The notes beneath the pieces were generated by a model. That model saw only the letters and a program-made list of their open reading frames with translations, did no database searches and had not been told where the DNA came from. Shown in pieces: positions 10,195-22,060 of a stretch of DNA of 64,000 bases (positions are counted from its first letter, which is position 1; the number at the start of each line of letters is the position of its first letter). A program made the translations under genes and the position numbers. The stretch covers positions 3,417,501 to 3,481,500 of the forward strand of contig JAZGTH010000007.1 in the NCBI GenBank assembly GCA_036877525.1, given 5' to 3'. The DNA is from Chromobotia macracanthus (lineage: Eukaryota; Chordata; Actinopteri; Cypriniformes; Botiidae).

Positions 10195-11231
10195 CGCACA
10201 TGTTGAGTTTGGAGAAATCAGGGAGGGTGTGAAAGAAATGGACATTTGGAGTGTTCCCGCCACTGGACACCGGCGAGGACATTTTCCCATTAAGAGTTCC
10301 ATACGACAGGCCTCCATTGGGACGATCACTTCCGGACATGCGTCTCTTCTCGGGAAGCTGAGGTTGCAGGCCAGGGCCCTCTGCATATCCCGACGGAAGG
10401 ATGGGGAAAGAAGGCGTGGAGGGTGGCTGGTACCCGGAGGAGCTGCTCTGGCGCGACAGAGCTCCGTGTCTCTCATCTGGAGTGGTGTAGCCACTGTACA
10501 TTGGGTGCCTGTCCAGACTGGGGCTGCCCTGGGTCACCTGGGTTATGGACGGGTGGTGTCCCAGAACAGGGCTGCCCTGATGTGGTAGAGAAGCCTGCCT
10601 GGTCAGAACAGGACTTCCCTGATTGGTCTGTGTAATGGATGGTTGTCTGCTCAACACTGGGCTGCTTTGGCTAGGCATAATGATCTGTTGATTTAGGGTG
10701 GGTTGGCGGTTCAGAACCGGGCTGCTCTGAACAGCTTGTTGACCCATTGGCTGCCTGCTAAGAATCGGACTGCTCAGAGTCCCTTGGTTGATGGGGTACT
10801 GCCTAGACAGCATCGGACTGCTCTGTGTTCCCTGGGACACCATAATGTGTCTTCCTTGCATGGGGCTACCAGCCATTCCTGGCAGGTGACCGTTAGCTGG
10901 GATTGGCTGTCGACCCAGAATTGGGCTGTCCTGATTGGCTATTCGGTGCTGAATGCCAGGACTAGATGTTGCGTCTGGGAAGACAGTGTAGTGTCTTGTA
11001 GCAGGGCCACCTGTGATTGGTTGGCTGGTCGTGGCATTATTTTGTACGGTCTCTGATTGAGAGGGGCTGAAATCAGGAGTGATATAGCTACCCAGCATGC
11101 TGTTGGATGTGGGGTAAGCGGGTACTGGTGTTCGGTACAGACTTTCGGGTGGCTGGGGGTGATAGACAGAATCAACAGCAGCCTGAGATGGAGAATTCAT
11201 CCCCACTCCACTATCAGCCAGTGTGCTTTCA
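10195..11231 (-). CDS. tns1: tns1 large Ser/Pro-rich exon with SPxLxR array
   Basis: Open over 1037 nt, entering in phase 2 and leaving in phase 1. The acceptor AG is at 11232-11233 and the donor GTAAG at 10190-10194. It encodes about 345 residues predicted to be disordered. Nine units of the form SPxLxRxP lie at 10502-10933. Conserved tensin-1 blocks follow: LSRQSSSSGYQPPSTPSFP, PEKRRMS and FFHTLPDFSKLNMC. Overlapping open frames on both strands here are shadows of this exon. The region carries many candidate phosphorylation sites. Confidence 0.96.
10502..10933 (-). repeat. tns1: coding SPxLxR(Q/H)P repeat array, nine units
   Basis: Within the large exon the protein repeats DSPILGRQP, GSPMQGRH, SSPMLSRQY, SSPILSRQP, SSPVLNRQP, SSPVLSRQP, GSPVLTRQA, GSPVLGHHP and GSPSLDRHP. 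Spacing is irregular at about 12-21 residues. Human TNS1 has similar GSPSLxRHP units, fewer by my recollection. Confidence 0.85.
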
Positions 11232-11364
11232 CTGAAAAAAACAAGAAAACAGGGGAAAAGGCTTCATAAAACTATATATAAACTGGACTGGAAGTGGTTT
11301 TTAGAGATACATTGTACCACAAAAAAGGAAATGTATTAATGGTCAGCATTCTATGTAAATGATT

Positions 11365-11683
11365 CCCAGGTAACAGGGAATGATGGCTAACGTTCTCTAA
11401 AAGTTCTCTTAAAGTTATTAAAAGCATTCTTGCAGTAACATTAGTGGAACTTTTAAAAGCTACGTATTATATATCAAAAACGTTATTCCTAAGTTGCTAG
11501 TGGAATGTTTTAAAAACATTACAGAATTAAAAAATGTTTAAACAACATTCTACAACGTTTGAATAACTAAAAACTGGATGTTTTAAACTTTGAAAACAAC
11601 ATTTTTAATGTTTTTGTTACGTTATAGAAATCTTTGTTACTGTATGGAAATCTAGGGAAACATTTAGTAAAATTGTCAGCTGG
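11365..11683 (+). repeat. CCAGCTAAC foldback element, copy C
   Basis: Runs from CCCAGGTAACAGGGAATG to AAAATTGTCAGCTGG within the intron between two central exons. Internal blocks of alternating AACATT and AATGTT match the other copies. Confidence 0.8.
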
Positions 11684-11785
11684 ATTGTACAGAAAAAACA
11701 GTAAAATGGTCAAAAATTTCAAGACTCTGAAGTACAAAAGAGACTCCAAGTCAGCCAATCAGGTTTGCATGTGGGCATTACTTAC

Positions 11786-11960
11786 ACTGCATCAGGGCTC
11801 TGAATGGGGCTGCTGGAGGAGAGAGGAGCGTTCAGGGCGTGGGATGACCCGACAGGACGAGCTAAGCTGTCGCTGTCATATGTTGGAGACACGGGCGAAG
11901 CTGGCGGCCCACCAGCCACTGCTGCAGCTTTGGCAACAGACTCCACATAACTGCGAGGCT
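11786..11960 (-). CDS. tns1: tns1 linker exon (PRSYVESVAKAAAVAG)
   Basis: Encodes PRSYVESVAKAAAVAGGPPA and further Ser/Pro-rich sequence. The EPRSYVESVA block is a landmark of vertebrate tensin-1. The acceptor CAG is at 11961-11963 and the donor GTAAG at 11781-11785. Entry is phase 1 and exit phase 2. The only alternative GT at this end would break the phase, which fixes the donor. Confidence 0.93.
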
Positions 11961-12391
11961 CTGCCAAAGAGACAAAGACAGACAGAGACAAATCTGTGAG
12001 TGTCAGTATTCCAAGCAGTCAAACCTGATGCATGAGCGCAGTGAATGCATCCACATGAATCCAAAACCGTGATTGTCTTGATATTTCTGGCTGTGTTTGA
12101 CCATAAGTGCTGATTTGCATATGCATGAGTCTGCGCATACTAAATGAATCAAGGGTGTAGAACTACATTCAAGCTATTTTAAGGCTTGAGGAAATGATCA
12201 AAGATGCTTCAGGGGATAAAATGATCGACTGCAGGGGGACTTTAAGAACAGGTGAAACATGCTTGATGTTACACTACCAACTGAATGAAATGAAGTGTTA
12301 TGGAGGACATATGATGACATACAACCCAGTGAGAAGGTTGCTGAGATGGTTCTGATGTAACTGTACTTTAACATCTCTGATACACTCTTAC

Positions 12392-12409
12392 CTTCCTCAT
12401 CCTCACTCT
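12392..12409 (-). CDS. tns1: candidate 18-nt acidic microexon of tns1
   Basis: A long pyrimidine tract and CACAG acceptor (12410-12414) precede 18 nt that encode SEDEE plus split Glu codons, followed by GTAAG (12387-12391). Phase is 1 on both sides, so it can be included or skipped in frame before EPRSYVES. I recall mammalian TNS1 isoforms with an alternative acidic insert at this junction. There is no transcript evidence. Confidence 0.5.
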
Positions 12410-13976
12410 CTGTGTCAGACAGCATACGGAGAACGAAAGTCATAAGAAAACAGAAATTGTAGAAGTTTAAGGAAACAGGGAGAGGAGATCATTTCTAGCT
12501 TGGCTGTATTGTGCATGATTAATCAGTGCATGTTACTTCACAGAATGTTTGACCCTGTAATAGTTTTTAAATGTAACATTTGGCTCCACCTCATGAATAT
12601 TTTTTATTTCCTCCCCTCCACTACCTCACTCCTTTCTGGTGTGTATAACTTGAATCAGTGTTCGACTGATTTTATATTTTATATATAAAATTTAATATTT
12701 TATCTTGTTGATTATGGTGTTTCCCAGACTTTTTCTTTCCAGCACCTATCTTAACACGCATCAAAATATTTTTAAACTGAAACATGGGAAAAAACACATT
12801 TGTTCTCTTTAAGTAGAAAGTGGAAACCCTGGATTATGCTGTTTTATTCAGAAATATGTTAGCAACAAGTACTTCTGTCATACAATGACAGTAAATACAC
12901 ATACTATGATCATAAACAGTGTTTTTTATTGACCTTAAGAGAACAAAAACAGAAAAACAACTTAGTCCAAATACCAGCAGGCCACAGTGAAGATTAAAAT
13001 AACCAAAGATACATCCCTTATCTTCAGTAAGCATATGACATCATTTAAGCCAACTACAGTAAGACAAATAGGCCCCTGTGACATCATCATCTTGTAATAA
13101 TATTAGTGTGTGTACTGTATGTATGGGTACTGAAAGCTCTTGTGTTTTGACAGGCCTCGAATTAACTGCCCCAGGAATGATGCTAAAATCAGCCCTGCAC
13201 AAGAGCCTGAGAGCCTGATCCAAACTAAAGGGCCTTCACCTGAGATCCTGTTACCTTTGAGTCTATAAAAACTGCACAGTCTGTGTTTACTGTCTTTGGT
13301 CTCTGAGTAGATCTCACCAAAACTGGCAAGAACTTGTCAAAAACAAGCTGTTTGCTGTTTGTATCAAATTAGTTTGGGTTTTTTGGACAGCTGCATTTAA
13401 CCATGGGCCAAAGTAAGGTAATAAATCAGTTCTTTATACAAATATACACTCGCTCTCCCTGACACACAGACCCCACTGAAACGATCCCTACATAACCATA
13501 TATATAAAGAAAACACTCATCCATTTAAAGATACCTATGAGCTCAGAGCTCAAGAGAGAAGAAATTGAGACGGGGAAGAAATGAAATCCCAGCTAACAAT
13601 TTTAGGTTCATTATTTTTAAAGTTCTAGGAATGTTCAAAGCATCCAGATTTTTAGACATTATATTAATGTTATTGCTTGGTTGTAGGAATGTTATTTAAA
13701 CTTTTTTAATTCTGTAACACTTGTTGAACTAACCTAAGAATAATGTTTCTGATATGTGACACATAACGTTAAAAAACATTCTGCAAGAACGTTTTTGATA
13801 ACTTTGAGAGAACTTTGAGAGAATGTTAGCCAATGTTCTGAGAACATTCCCTATTAGCTGGGATGTCATTTTGATATATGACAGATAACATGTATTCAGA
13901 TTCCTTGTAAGGGCGGCCCCCAGGGGCTCAGACCATGTGTCTGCATGCTCATTACTGCATGTGTGTGAAGTCTCAC
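12410..13976. other. intron with one foldback element
   Basis: Contains foldback copy D (13588-13862). The rest is AT-rich with no recognised gene, RNA or regulatory motif. Confidence 0.65.
13588..13862 (-). repeat. CCAGCTAAC foldback element, copy D
   Basis: A complete 275-bp copy running CCCAGCTAACAATTTTAGG to ATTAGCTGGG. The family has short terminal inverted repeats (CCAGCTAAC / GTTAGCTGG). The interior is built of AACATT and AACGTT blocks, with an asymmetric GGGAACGTTCTC half and a CAACCTAAAATT half. There is no open reading frame. It behaves like a MITE, and the superfamily is unresolved because no target-site duplication is consistent between copies. Confidence 0.85.
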
Positions 13977-14072
13977 CGGAGCCTGTCTGGTTTAGCAGTA
14001 TCTCAGCAGGGTTATGGGGCTTTAGACCCAAGAAGGACAGCGGTGTTTTAGCCAATCCTGGTGGAGATCGAG
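13977..14072 (-). CDS. tns1: tns1 linker exon (RSPPGLAKTPLSFLGLKPHN)
   Basis: Encodes RSPPGLAKTPLSFLGLKPHN then PAEILLNQTGS. This is very close to the human TNS1 block around GLAKTPLS and GLKPHNPA. The acceptor AG is at 14073-14074 and the donor GTGAG at 13972-13976. Phase is 1 on both sides. Confidence 0.95.
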
Positions 14073-17000
14073 CTAAAGCAACAAAGAAAGAACAAAAAGT
14101 TTTAGTATTTAGAGCATTATCAACTACAACCCAAAGGCCCAAAGTACATACTCTGTGCAAGTACATAAAGTCAGATGCTATAAGCTTTGCAAGTATGAAT
14201 AATGATGAATGTGATTAATTCATCATGTAATAAATACACAATTGTTTATGTCACCACGAGGGGGCAAGATTATTGCAGATATTGCCTAAATTCAGAGGGC
14301 TCAGGACAAAACATTTTGCGTCAATAATTCATTGTTGTATACTTGTATACTTGCATACTACTTGCGTAAAGTATGTCTCTGGTCTTTGTCTTTACATTAA
14401 AGAGATCTGTGTGTACCACTGAATCTAAAAGGCTTTAACTTTAGATTTGACTGTCAATGTTATCAGTGAAACAAACTTTCAGATCACAAGCCTTTAAAAG
14501 ATTCTTATGGTACAGCACTGAGCTTTTAAAAGACAGAGGAATGAGGTGGCTATTTCAGTATGTGACATGGCTAGAGAGTGAGCTAACGTCTCATGCTCTG
14601 TGGTAAGGCCATGCAAGCACCTCTTTAGGAGCTGTAACGACGTGGATTAACACTCGCTGTGTCCAGCGAAAGAACGAGAAGCGAGAGATCATGCAGACAG
14701 TGTGCAGTACGTCTGAGAAAAACACATTTATCAACATAACATTGAAACGAATGAGGACAGGACCTCAGAAGCAAGTCTGCTCAGTGCTTCTGTACAGACA
14801 ACAAATACACAATGGTGGTGTGAACGCACAAATGAAGAAAATAAAAGGTGATGTGGCCACAGAGCTGTGGAAAGCAGCAGCCTGGAAGACAGTGGGAATT
14901 TGTTCTTAAAAATATCTCTATAAATACAGTTGACACGTGTCATGTACTGAGGGTGTGGTTTAGCAAGGAGGAGGGGCAAATCCTGTTTACTATAGTTACT
15001 ATAGGTACTAACTTTATCTATGGGTAGACTGAAGGGACAAAATGTTTTTTACTTTATTTTTGCTTCTCATGAACAGGGAAACAAGTTTTATACTACAATC
15101 ATTAAAAAAACTTAATATAGATTTTAGAAGTAACTGTTTTTGCCAGGCTGTTTAGAAGTACAAGAAAATCTTATCACTACCTCACTAGAAATGAATAACT
15201 ACAGTAAACCAGAGGCTTCTTGCCCAGCTAACAAAATTAGGTTGCAAGAACATTTTCATTAAGTAACAAAAACATTAAAAATGTTATTTTAAAAGTTCTA
15301 TGAATGTTTTTAGATGTTGTATTAACATTGCTTGGTTATACGAACATTATTCAAACTCTGTATTAACTCTGTAATGTTTTTAAAACATTCCACTAACAGC
15401 TGAAGATATATATATATATAGATATATAACATTAAAAAGTTTGAGAGAACGTTTAGAGGAAATTAGCCAATGTTCTGAGAACGTTCTCTGTTAGCTGGGT
15501 TGCCAACTGTATCTGTGTATCTATGGCATGTGTATCTATAGCACGTGTTAGAACACCTGGATGGATTTATGAGCACTTGTGCGTGTGTGTTCTTCAGGGC
15601 TGCTCTCCACATGCATGCTGGGTAAGGCAGAGCAGATGTTTCGGCAGGGCCTGGATGACATCATTGCTGACATCACAACCTTACATGCATCCTCCACTTA
15701 CCAAAGAATCCAAATCAATTCTTTGTTTGGCAGCGTAAGTGTCTCAGTAGGAACGCAAGGGGAAAGGCTCATACAGGGAGCCTGTCATACTCTGCTGGAG
15801 GAGGAAGCCACAGAGACGCGCTACCAGAAAGTGGCTGTCAGGGCAGGTGTCTGCCTATCAGCCTTACACACCCAATAAAAACAGCCCATGTGTGTCATCT
15901 GCTTCCCAAGAATCCAACAGAGGGGGGAAAACCTCCCAAAGACCTTCAAAGATCATGTGAGACGATCTTTTGAAAAAAACAATATGGTGTGTTCACTAGC
16001 AATGGATGAAATAACTACAAACCAACAACTCGGGTCTTTGATAATATATAATGCACATACTGATATTTATGTTTTTGCTCTGTAATGGCCTACAGGGCAA
16101 TTGTGTGATTTGAGTTGTTGATTAGGTCAGATGAACAATTTAAACAATTTTCCACTGTTGCCAATTGATTCCAGTTGTTAAAATAAAATACAGTAAAAAT
16201 ACGAGTTATCTAGAATTCCATCTTGTTTATATTCACCAATAAAACAATATACAATAACAGTAACATTTGCCTACACATTGTACAAATAAACATACATTTA
16301 ATTTTTTTTTTCAAAATCTCTAAATCAGAGATGCTATTTACAATAAACATCTCTGTCCTAATGAATTTTATATCTGTACGTCACGAGACAGAGAGGGATC
16401 ATTAAACCATTCACAACAACAGTAATGAGACGCTGTTTAGTGCATTTAACAGCCTAACAAAAAGTTCATTCAAATCTTTGATATTCACAACGTGTCATTT
16501 TATACTCAATACACACAAATACAAATACTCATTGTTCAACTTCTAGTTGAATCTAACTTTATAGCCTCTGATTACGGTTTATTTTATGTTATTGTAGTTT
16601 GTGCTATTGTCAGTCAAGTCACATCTAGCATGTTGGAGATGAAGATGACCCAATCTAAAACAAATCTATCACTGCACAGGAGAAATCCACCTACAGATGG
16701 AGTCTGATGAAGATGACGTGCGACTCTGAAAGCACTTGTGTGGACATACATGTGCTTTTTCTCTTGCGTTGAAACACAACAACTGTGGAAGCTAAGGTGC
16801 TTCAGAAATCTGCTGACGGATGGACAATTTTCAGCCCACAGACACTGGGAATTGCTGGGAAGCAGGTGAGACGAGGGTCTTTCTGACCTAAGCGTTTATG
16901 CATGTCTATGAGCCAACATAAGTGTGTTTTCACTCCAATTGAGGCCACACAAGACATTTCAGAACCTTTAACTTCAGGAACCTGTGAATGAACGGCAGCC

Positions 17001-17842
17001 TCATCTGTTTATGATATATGCTGGCCCACACAAAGATCCTGAGGCAGGTTGTAACCAGATCTCATGTTGGCTTACAGACAGTGTTAATGTAAAGCCCTGG
17101 AGATTCTTTATAAGAGAGCTGCAAATAAACCCACCACCACTTTTCTCATGTGTACAGCATGGAACACACCATAATAACAAGCAAAACTCATTCTATATCC
17201 TGTACAGTATTAACAGTGTCCAGACAGCAGATAAATGCTGTTCTCCTATAATGTCAAAATAGCCAGAACTAGCATCCAATGATGATTGTTATGTCTTTAA
17301 AACTTTAGAAGTCTTTAAAAAATGGTTGGGAATTCAGAAGCGGCTCTTAATAAACTGGAACCAAGTGATTTTTTAAGATGCTTGGTTCCGTTAATGTTTC
17401 TTAAACATCTGCATAACTTCTGCTTAGGTGAACAGTATGTTCTACAATCATCTGCTGACCACGTCTCCTGCACTGCTGTTCTGAATCTACAGATGTTCTC
17501 TGAGTTACAAGCTTGCAGTCTGAATTTAAATGCGATAAGTCATACTGGACACTGCAAAATAATACTGGTTGGGCTACGTACCAATAACAAACATACAGAA
17601 AAAACAGTGCAGTGTGACTCTTAAACAATCGATCCTGCATATTGAATTAGTATTTTGTTAGGACCAGTTATTGCCCTTACAATATGTAAAAATACATAAA
17701 GAATTGTAAATGAGACTGATAAGAAGCCAAAATATGAATTGGAGCCAGCATATGTAAATTCCTTCTTATTCCCATTAATAATTAAAGAGGCAGTATTTCT
17801 TAAGCTCTATGGCGCCCTCCTCCTTCAGGGTGGGAAACTTAC
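14073..17842. other. 3.8-kb intron
   Basis: Holds foldback copy E (15223-15499). Open frames at 15523-15878 and elsewhere show no family resemblance and no splice-consistent placement. No RNA gene was recognised. Confidence 0.65.
15223..15499 (-). repeat. CCAGCTAAC foldback element, copy E
   Basis: A complete 277-bp copy from CCCAGCTAACAAAATTAGG to CTGTTAGCTGGG with an internal (TA)n stretch. Flanks share TTGCC partly, but the duplication boundary is ambiguous. Confidence 0.85.
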
Positions 17843-17981
17843 ACAGGTTGAAGTAAGGGGTTTGTGGCGAGACAGGGAAGGCAGGGGTTTGGGGTAGGGC
17901 CTCACCACCGACGCTCGGAGGGGGGCTGATGGGACCCCCGTCCATTTCCTCAAACGCTTCTCTGTAGCTGTGCATGTGCTT
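17843..17981 (-). CDS. tns1: tns1 exon with SYREAFEEM and TPAFPVSP motifs
   Basis: Encodes KHMHSYREAFEEMDGGP followed by a Pro-rich stretch and TPAFPVSPQTPYFNL. SYREAFEEM is a tensin-1 landmark. The acceptor AG is at 17982-17983 and the donor GTAAG at 17838-17842. Entry is phase 0 and exit phase 1. The TPAFPVSPxTPY motif resembles one I know from TNS3 and do not recall in human TNS1. Confidence 0.93.
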
Positions 17982-18126
17982 CTAAAGACAGGAAAGAACA
18001 TATATCCATACGCACAGACATAAACACACATATATTTGTCATATACACATTATCAAGCAGTTATAAAGTCACTTGTGAGCATCTGACATTTATTTATGAA
18101 ACTAGGAAGACTCTAAAGGGGTCTAC

Positions 18127-18311
18127 CTCCTTGGGCCGCCCCCCAGGGTTTAGAGCGATTGTATTGGCCAGCTCAGGTGAGATACAGCGAATGGGGGAGC
18201 GGACCGAGCTTCCTCGTGTTGGGCTCTCATCTTGAGACAGACTCTCGCTGGCGGTCCGACGTCGTCCAGGACCTGAAGTGTCGACTGGTGACATTTCACC
18301 AGACTGAACTC
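18127..18311 (-). CDS. tns1: tns1 linker exon with RRRTAS and IALNPGGRPKE
   Basis: Encodes VQSGEMSPVDTSGPGRRRTA, then SPIRCISPELANTIALNPGG and RPKE. RRRTAS fits a basophilic kinase site (human TNS1 has RRRAAS here, from memory). The acceptor CAG is at 18312-18314 and the donor GTAGAC at 18121-18126. Entry is phase 1 and exit phase 0. Confidence 0.94.
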
Positions 18312-20398
18312 CTGCCAAGAAAAAAGAGTCAGATACTATAACTATTAGGCCTTCCAAAAAACATTCCTCATAGTTGAAAATAAAAGGTATCCAAATATTC
18401 TTTGAAACAATCAATGGAAAACTGCCAACAACCTGCTCTCTGTAAAAGTTGCATAGAATTCAAATTCTCTCTACATAAAAGCCTATTGAAAAACAAACAA
18501 TGTTCTTATTCAGATTACAACAAGATGTAATATTCTGTGAATTATTTCTGTCTGTAGTGTGGCTAAAGCTTCTGGAAAAAGCTCTGGAACAGCATCAAAG
18601 CAAGTCCAAAGCCTGTTTCACCAAATCCACTTTGATACCAAGAGTTTCTGGTGCAAATTAAACAGGATTTGTGACCTACTCAGGTCAAATATAGACCAGA
18701 AAAGAACAACTGAAGCAGGTCAGTAATGTGGATTAAGCCTTATTCATCTAAATTACATGCATGCTTTCTTTATGTTACTTCATGCCCTGATTAGTCACTG
18801 TTAGTGTTACATGTTAATGCATGTATTTACGTGCTCTACCCCTGTAAAAGCAGCACAGCAAGATACAGTTCAGGGCCCATTCAAGTGTTCTTGGTTTGGG
18901 ACAGAGAAAATCAGTAATATGTTTTAGTGGTAGTGAGTGGAATGTTATGGAAACCAGGCAACAAGCAGAGCAAAATATTTACTAGCTCCCTGAGTGGGCC
19001 TAGCACTGATCCATGTGGTCAAACCACATCTCAGGACTCCTACAATCAAACCATTAGGACCTCGCATGGCCTGGGAAATGACTTTGGAGAGAATGACCAC
19101 TTCCTCTACTGAGACAAGTGTGCACGCTTGTTCATAAACGTGACACAAGTTAAACGCTCTGACATTTAAACCCAGGGGATGTTTAAATTATTATTGGAGT
19201 GCTGTTAAGGGTGGTTCTTTACAAAGATTACATCTGTAATCCATTGAAAACCCTAGATCAAACTCTGATGCTGTTTCTAAAACAAAATCAAACGTGCGGA
19301 TTCCAGCACTAGCTGGTCTGGGAAGCAGCAGGTGTTTTAATGAATCCAGCGCTTGCTGCAGTTTCATGTGGTCTATAGACTTGCATGCAAAACATGCACA
19401 ACGGATGTAGTACACCAGTAGTCCTCTACAGCTGTGCATGACAAACACTGCTGTTACTCAGCAACCACACAGTTAATACAGATTTCAATGCATGAAAAAC
19501 ACAACACACAGAGTGATGATGCAAACATATTAATGAATCAGTCAATCGTGGAAATGAAATTAAACGTATCAACTCTAATGCCATTTCTGCTACTTAAACA
19601 TAATTTAGAGATGTTATTAAAACTTACAAGATCTCTAATCACAAATCCCAAAAGAGGGAGCCTAATGACACAATTTTGATGGCTGCAGAAAGTGCATTAA
19701 AATGAACACAATTTTCACCAAGTTAACTTAATTATATTCTGAGAGCAAAAGTACTGTGCATGTATCAGTCAGGAAAGAAAAGTTGGCCTGGTCAAAACTC
19801 TTGCTAAAGCTCCAGGATTCTGTATGAGATGAATGAGATATCTGCAGGATATCAGGATATCCTCCTCGTTTTCTCCCCATAGCCTTGTTTAGCCATTGTG
19901 TCATCTGTATTGAACAGATCATACTCGGGAGAGCTGGCACCTGGCATCTGAACACGACCTGTCGGCCCGAAACGAGACCAAAGACAGTCTGTACTCGACA
20001 TTTTCTCCCCAGCGGCAGATAAAGACTGTATAATGGTCTCCAGACTTTGGGTGGATTTATTACCATTTGTCTTCCATCTAAATGCTAAAGCAGAAGCAAG
20101 AGAGAGAGCCTGAATGAGAGCAGTGTCTGCTCGCCCTCATATTGTTCCTGGCAGACAGGATCTTGTGACATGGGCTCAGTTGATCCAGACAGACAGGCCT
20201 TTGTGTTGCTGCTGTGTTACCTTAACGCGTCACATAATGCAAATGCAACTTGTTTGTTGAGGTCACACAGCAAAAAAGAAGCAAACTCTTAAGATTTTAC
20301 TTCAACTACCCAAACAGGGTGAAACATTCTAGTGCAGGTTAGTAGTTAAACTTAATAAAGTGTTTTTTATTAGTACAGGAATAAGAGAAATATTAAAA

Positions 20399-20442
20399 GA
20401 GAGAGAAAGAGAAAGAAAGACAGAGAAAGAGAGAGAGAAGTA
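20399..20442. repeat. GA-rich simple sequence
   Basis: An imperfect GAGA/AAGA purine run in the intron upstream of the candidate cassette exon. Confidence 0.85.
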
Positions 20443-20818
20443 GTTTGCACAAAGAAATAAGAAAAAGCCTTTATCTTTTTAATTACTCATTACCTCTGTG
20501 ATTTTACTTCAATATTATATTATAATTGACATAAAAGCAAATAATCCACAAACACAGATTATAAAGTAAACAGTTCTGACAAATTTGTATATATTTGATC
20601 CATCCAATCAGAATTCAGATGCAGAACTCTGTTTTACAAAACTTGTTTTTGCACTACTTTTAGCTAAGTTGCAAACGCTGGCAACACAAATGCAGTTTCT
20701 GTCATTTAAACACAGAAGAGGTGAAAGAGAAGTGAGACAGTGAGTTATCACACAAGCACATGGAGGTGTTATGAGGTAATGCCAGTGGGAGGGGCAGAGC
20801 AGCAGAGAGACCAACCAC

Positions 20819-20899
20819 TGAAGGAGAGGGAACGCCGACGGGGGCCGAGCACAGGGACACCCGGCCGGTCACTGATGCCTCGGATACGAGCAGTGTACT
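20819..20899 (-). CDS. tns1: candidate 81-nt cassette exon of tns1
   Basis: A strong acceptor (CT-rich tract then GTGTGCAG, AG at 20900-20901) precedes an open frame reading YTARIRGISDRPGVPVLGPR then RRSLSFS. The donor proposed is GTGGTT (20813-20818), which is weak. Length 81 with phase 1 at both ends fits exactly between the 1464-nt exon and the 18127-18311 exon. It sits in a GC-rich island inside AT-rich intron. The GPRRRSLS core resembles GPGRRRTAS in the next exon. I do not know a matching human isoform, and a distant relic or regulatory island is possible. Confidence 0.4.
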
Positions 20900-21833
20900 C
20901 TGCACACCGGGAGGATGAGGATGAGGAAGAATGACAGACCAGGGCAGGGAGTAAAGGAGGAAGGTGAGGAAGAGGATGGAAAGGCGGGTGTGATGATGGG
21001 ACAGGTGTTCCACAAACCGGATAAATGTGGAGAAAAAAGGAAAAAAGAAAAAATTAATAATTGTTACGCCAGCAGACTGCTTATAGCAAATGTAATCAAT
21101 GCAATAAAAGCACATTGAATCAATGCTCCATCATTTAAAGCACCGGCAAAACAACTCTGAATAGATTGTGATTATTTGATATATGGCCCTGCCCTAGCAT
21201 ATGGTATGTGTTTGCCTTAATGTTAGTAAGGAAGATAAACAGACTCTTATCTCTGGTTATCGCCACCTCTTGTTGTAAATAGTAAATGCAGACAAAGTGT
21301 TCCCCAATCCCAGATAACTACAGGCCTGATAACTAAAGCCCAATATGAGATACAGAGAGTTTTCAATCAGCTGTCGAGAGCTAAAACTCAAAGGAAGGTT
21401 ACAAACAGAGCAGATGCCTCTTTTAACTTCCTATCTAGTTATACGAACACTTATCTGCACTGAGTCAACAAAAGCACTTAATGCACAAGGCTGTCATAAA
21501 ACAACCACAGAGCTGTTGACCAGTTTTGGCCATGAATAGTTATCCGAGTAGTTTTTCCTCTGGTTTAACATTGACTTTCTGAGGTTATAAATCTGGGGTT
21601 GGTGCAGCTATGATGGCTCTTTGATGAAATTCCTGACTAGCAGATATGAGGACCACGTAGCAGCAAACAGCATATAGCCTTTCTGGTGCCTGTGAAAACT
21701 CATTTTCTGCTATAGAATAAGAAAAAGTACACATTTACAAAGCTCGAAACTTCAAAACTCTGTAACAGCTGTGAGTGACACAAGTAATTAGATGGTACAG
21801 CACTAGGGGGCAATGGTGAGCCCAGAGCCAAAT

Positions 21834-22060
21834 AAAGCTGCAATCTGTAACTTTTGCCTCTCTATCACAATCTCTGTTTGAAACACGAAATAGCATGAAA
21901 GTTACTTGCGGACCCCAAATCGGACCCCACAGCTCAAATTATGAACCATTTTTACAAATTTACCATTGCAAATCGGGTTATGGTAAGAATCACTGATCTA
22001 TTAGGTACTTCAATAACTGATTTTTGTTCATTTTTAACAAAAAAGTTACAGATTGCAGTA
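21834..22060. mobile_element. small inverted-repeat element (AAAGCTGCAATC family), copy 1
   Basis: Begins AAAGCTGCAATCTGTAACTT and ends AAGTTACAGATTGCAG, so it has inverted termini. A second copy lies at 36070-36348, where both termini are clearer. No coding capacity. Confidence 0.7.

Noticed and set aside
10229..11056. Plus-strand frames of 119, 70 and 117 codons
   Set aside because: Antisense shadows of the 1037-nt exon. Their repeated sequence simply mirrors the SPxLxR array.
15523..15878. Overlapping plus-strand frames (71 and 99 codons)
   Set aside because: No recognised motif. The region is tns1 intron and the frames have no splice or promoter support.
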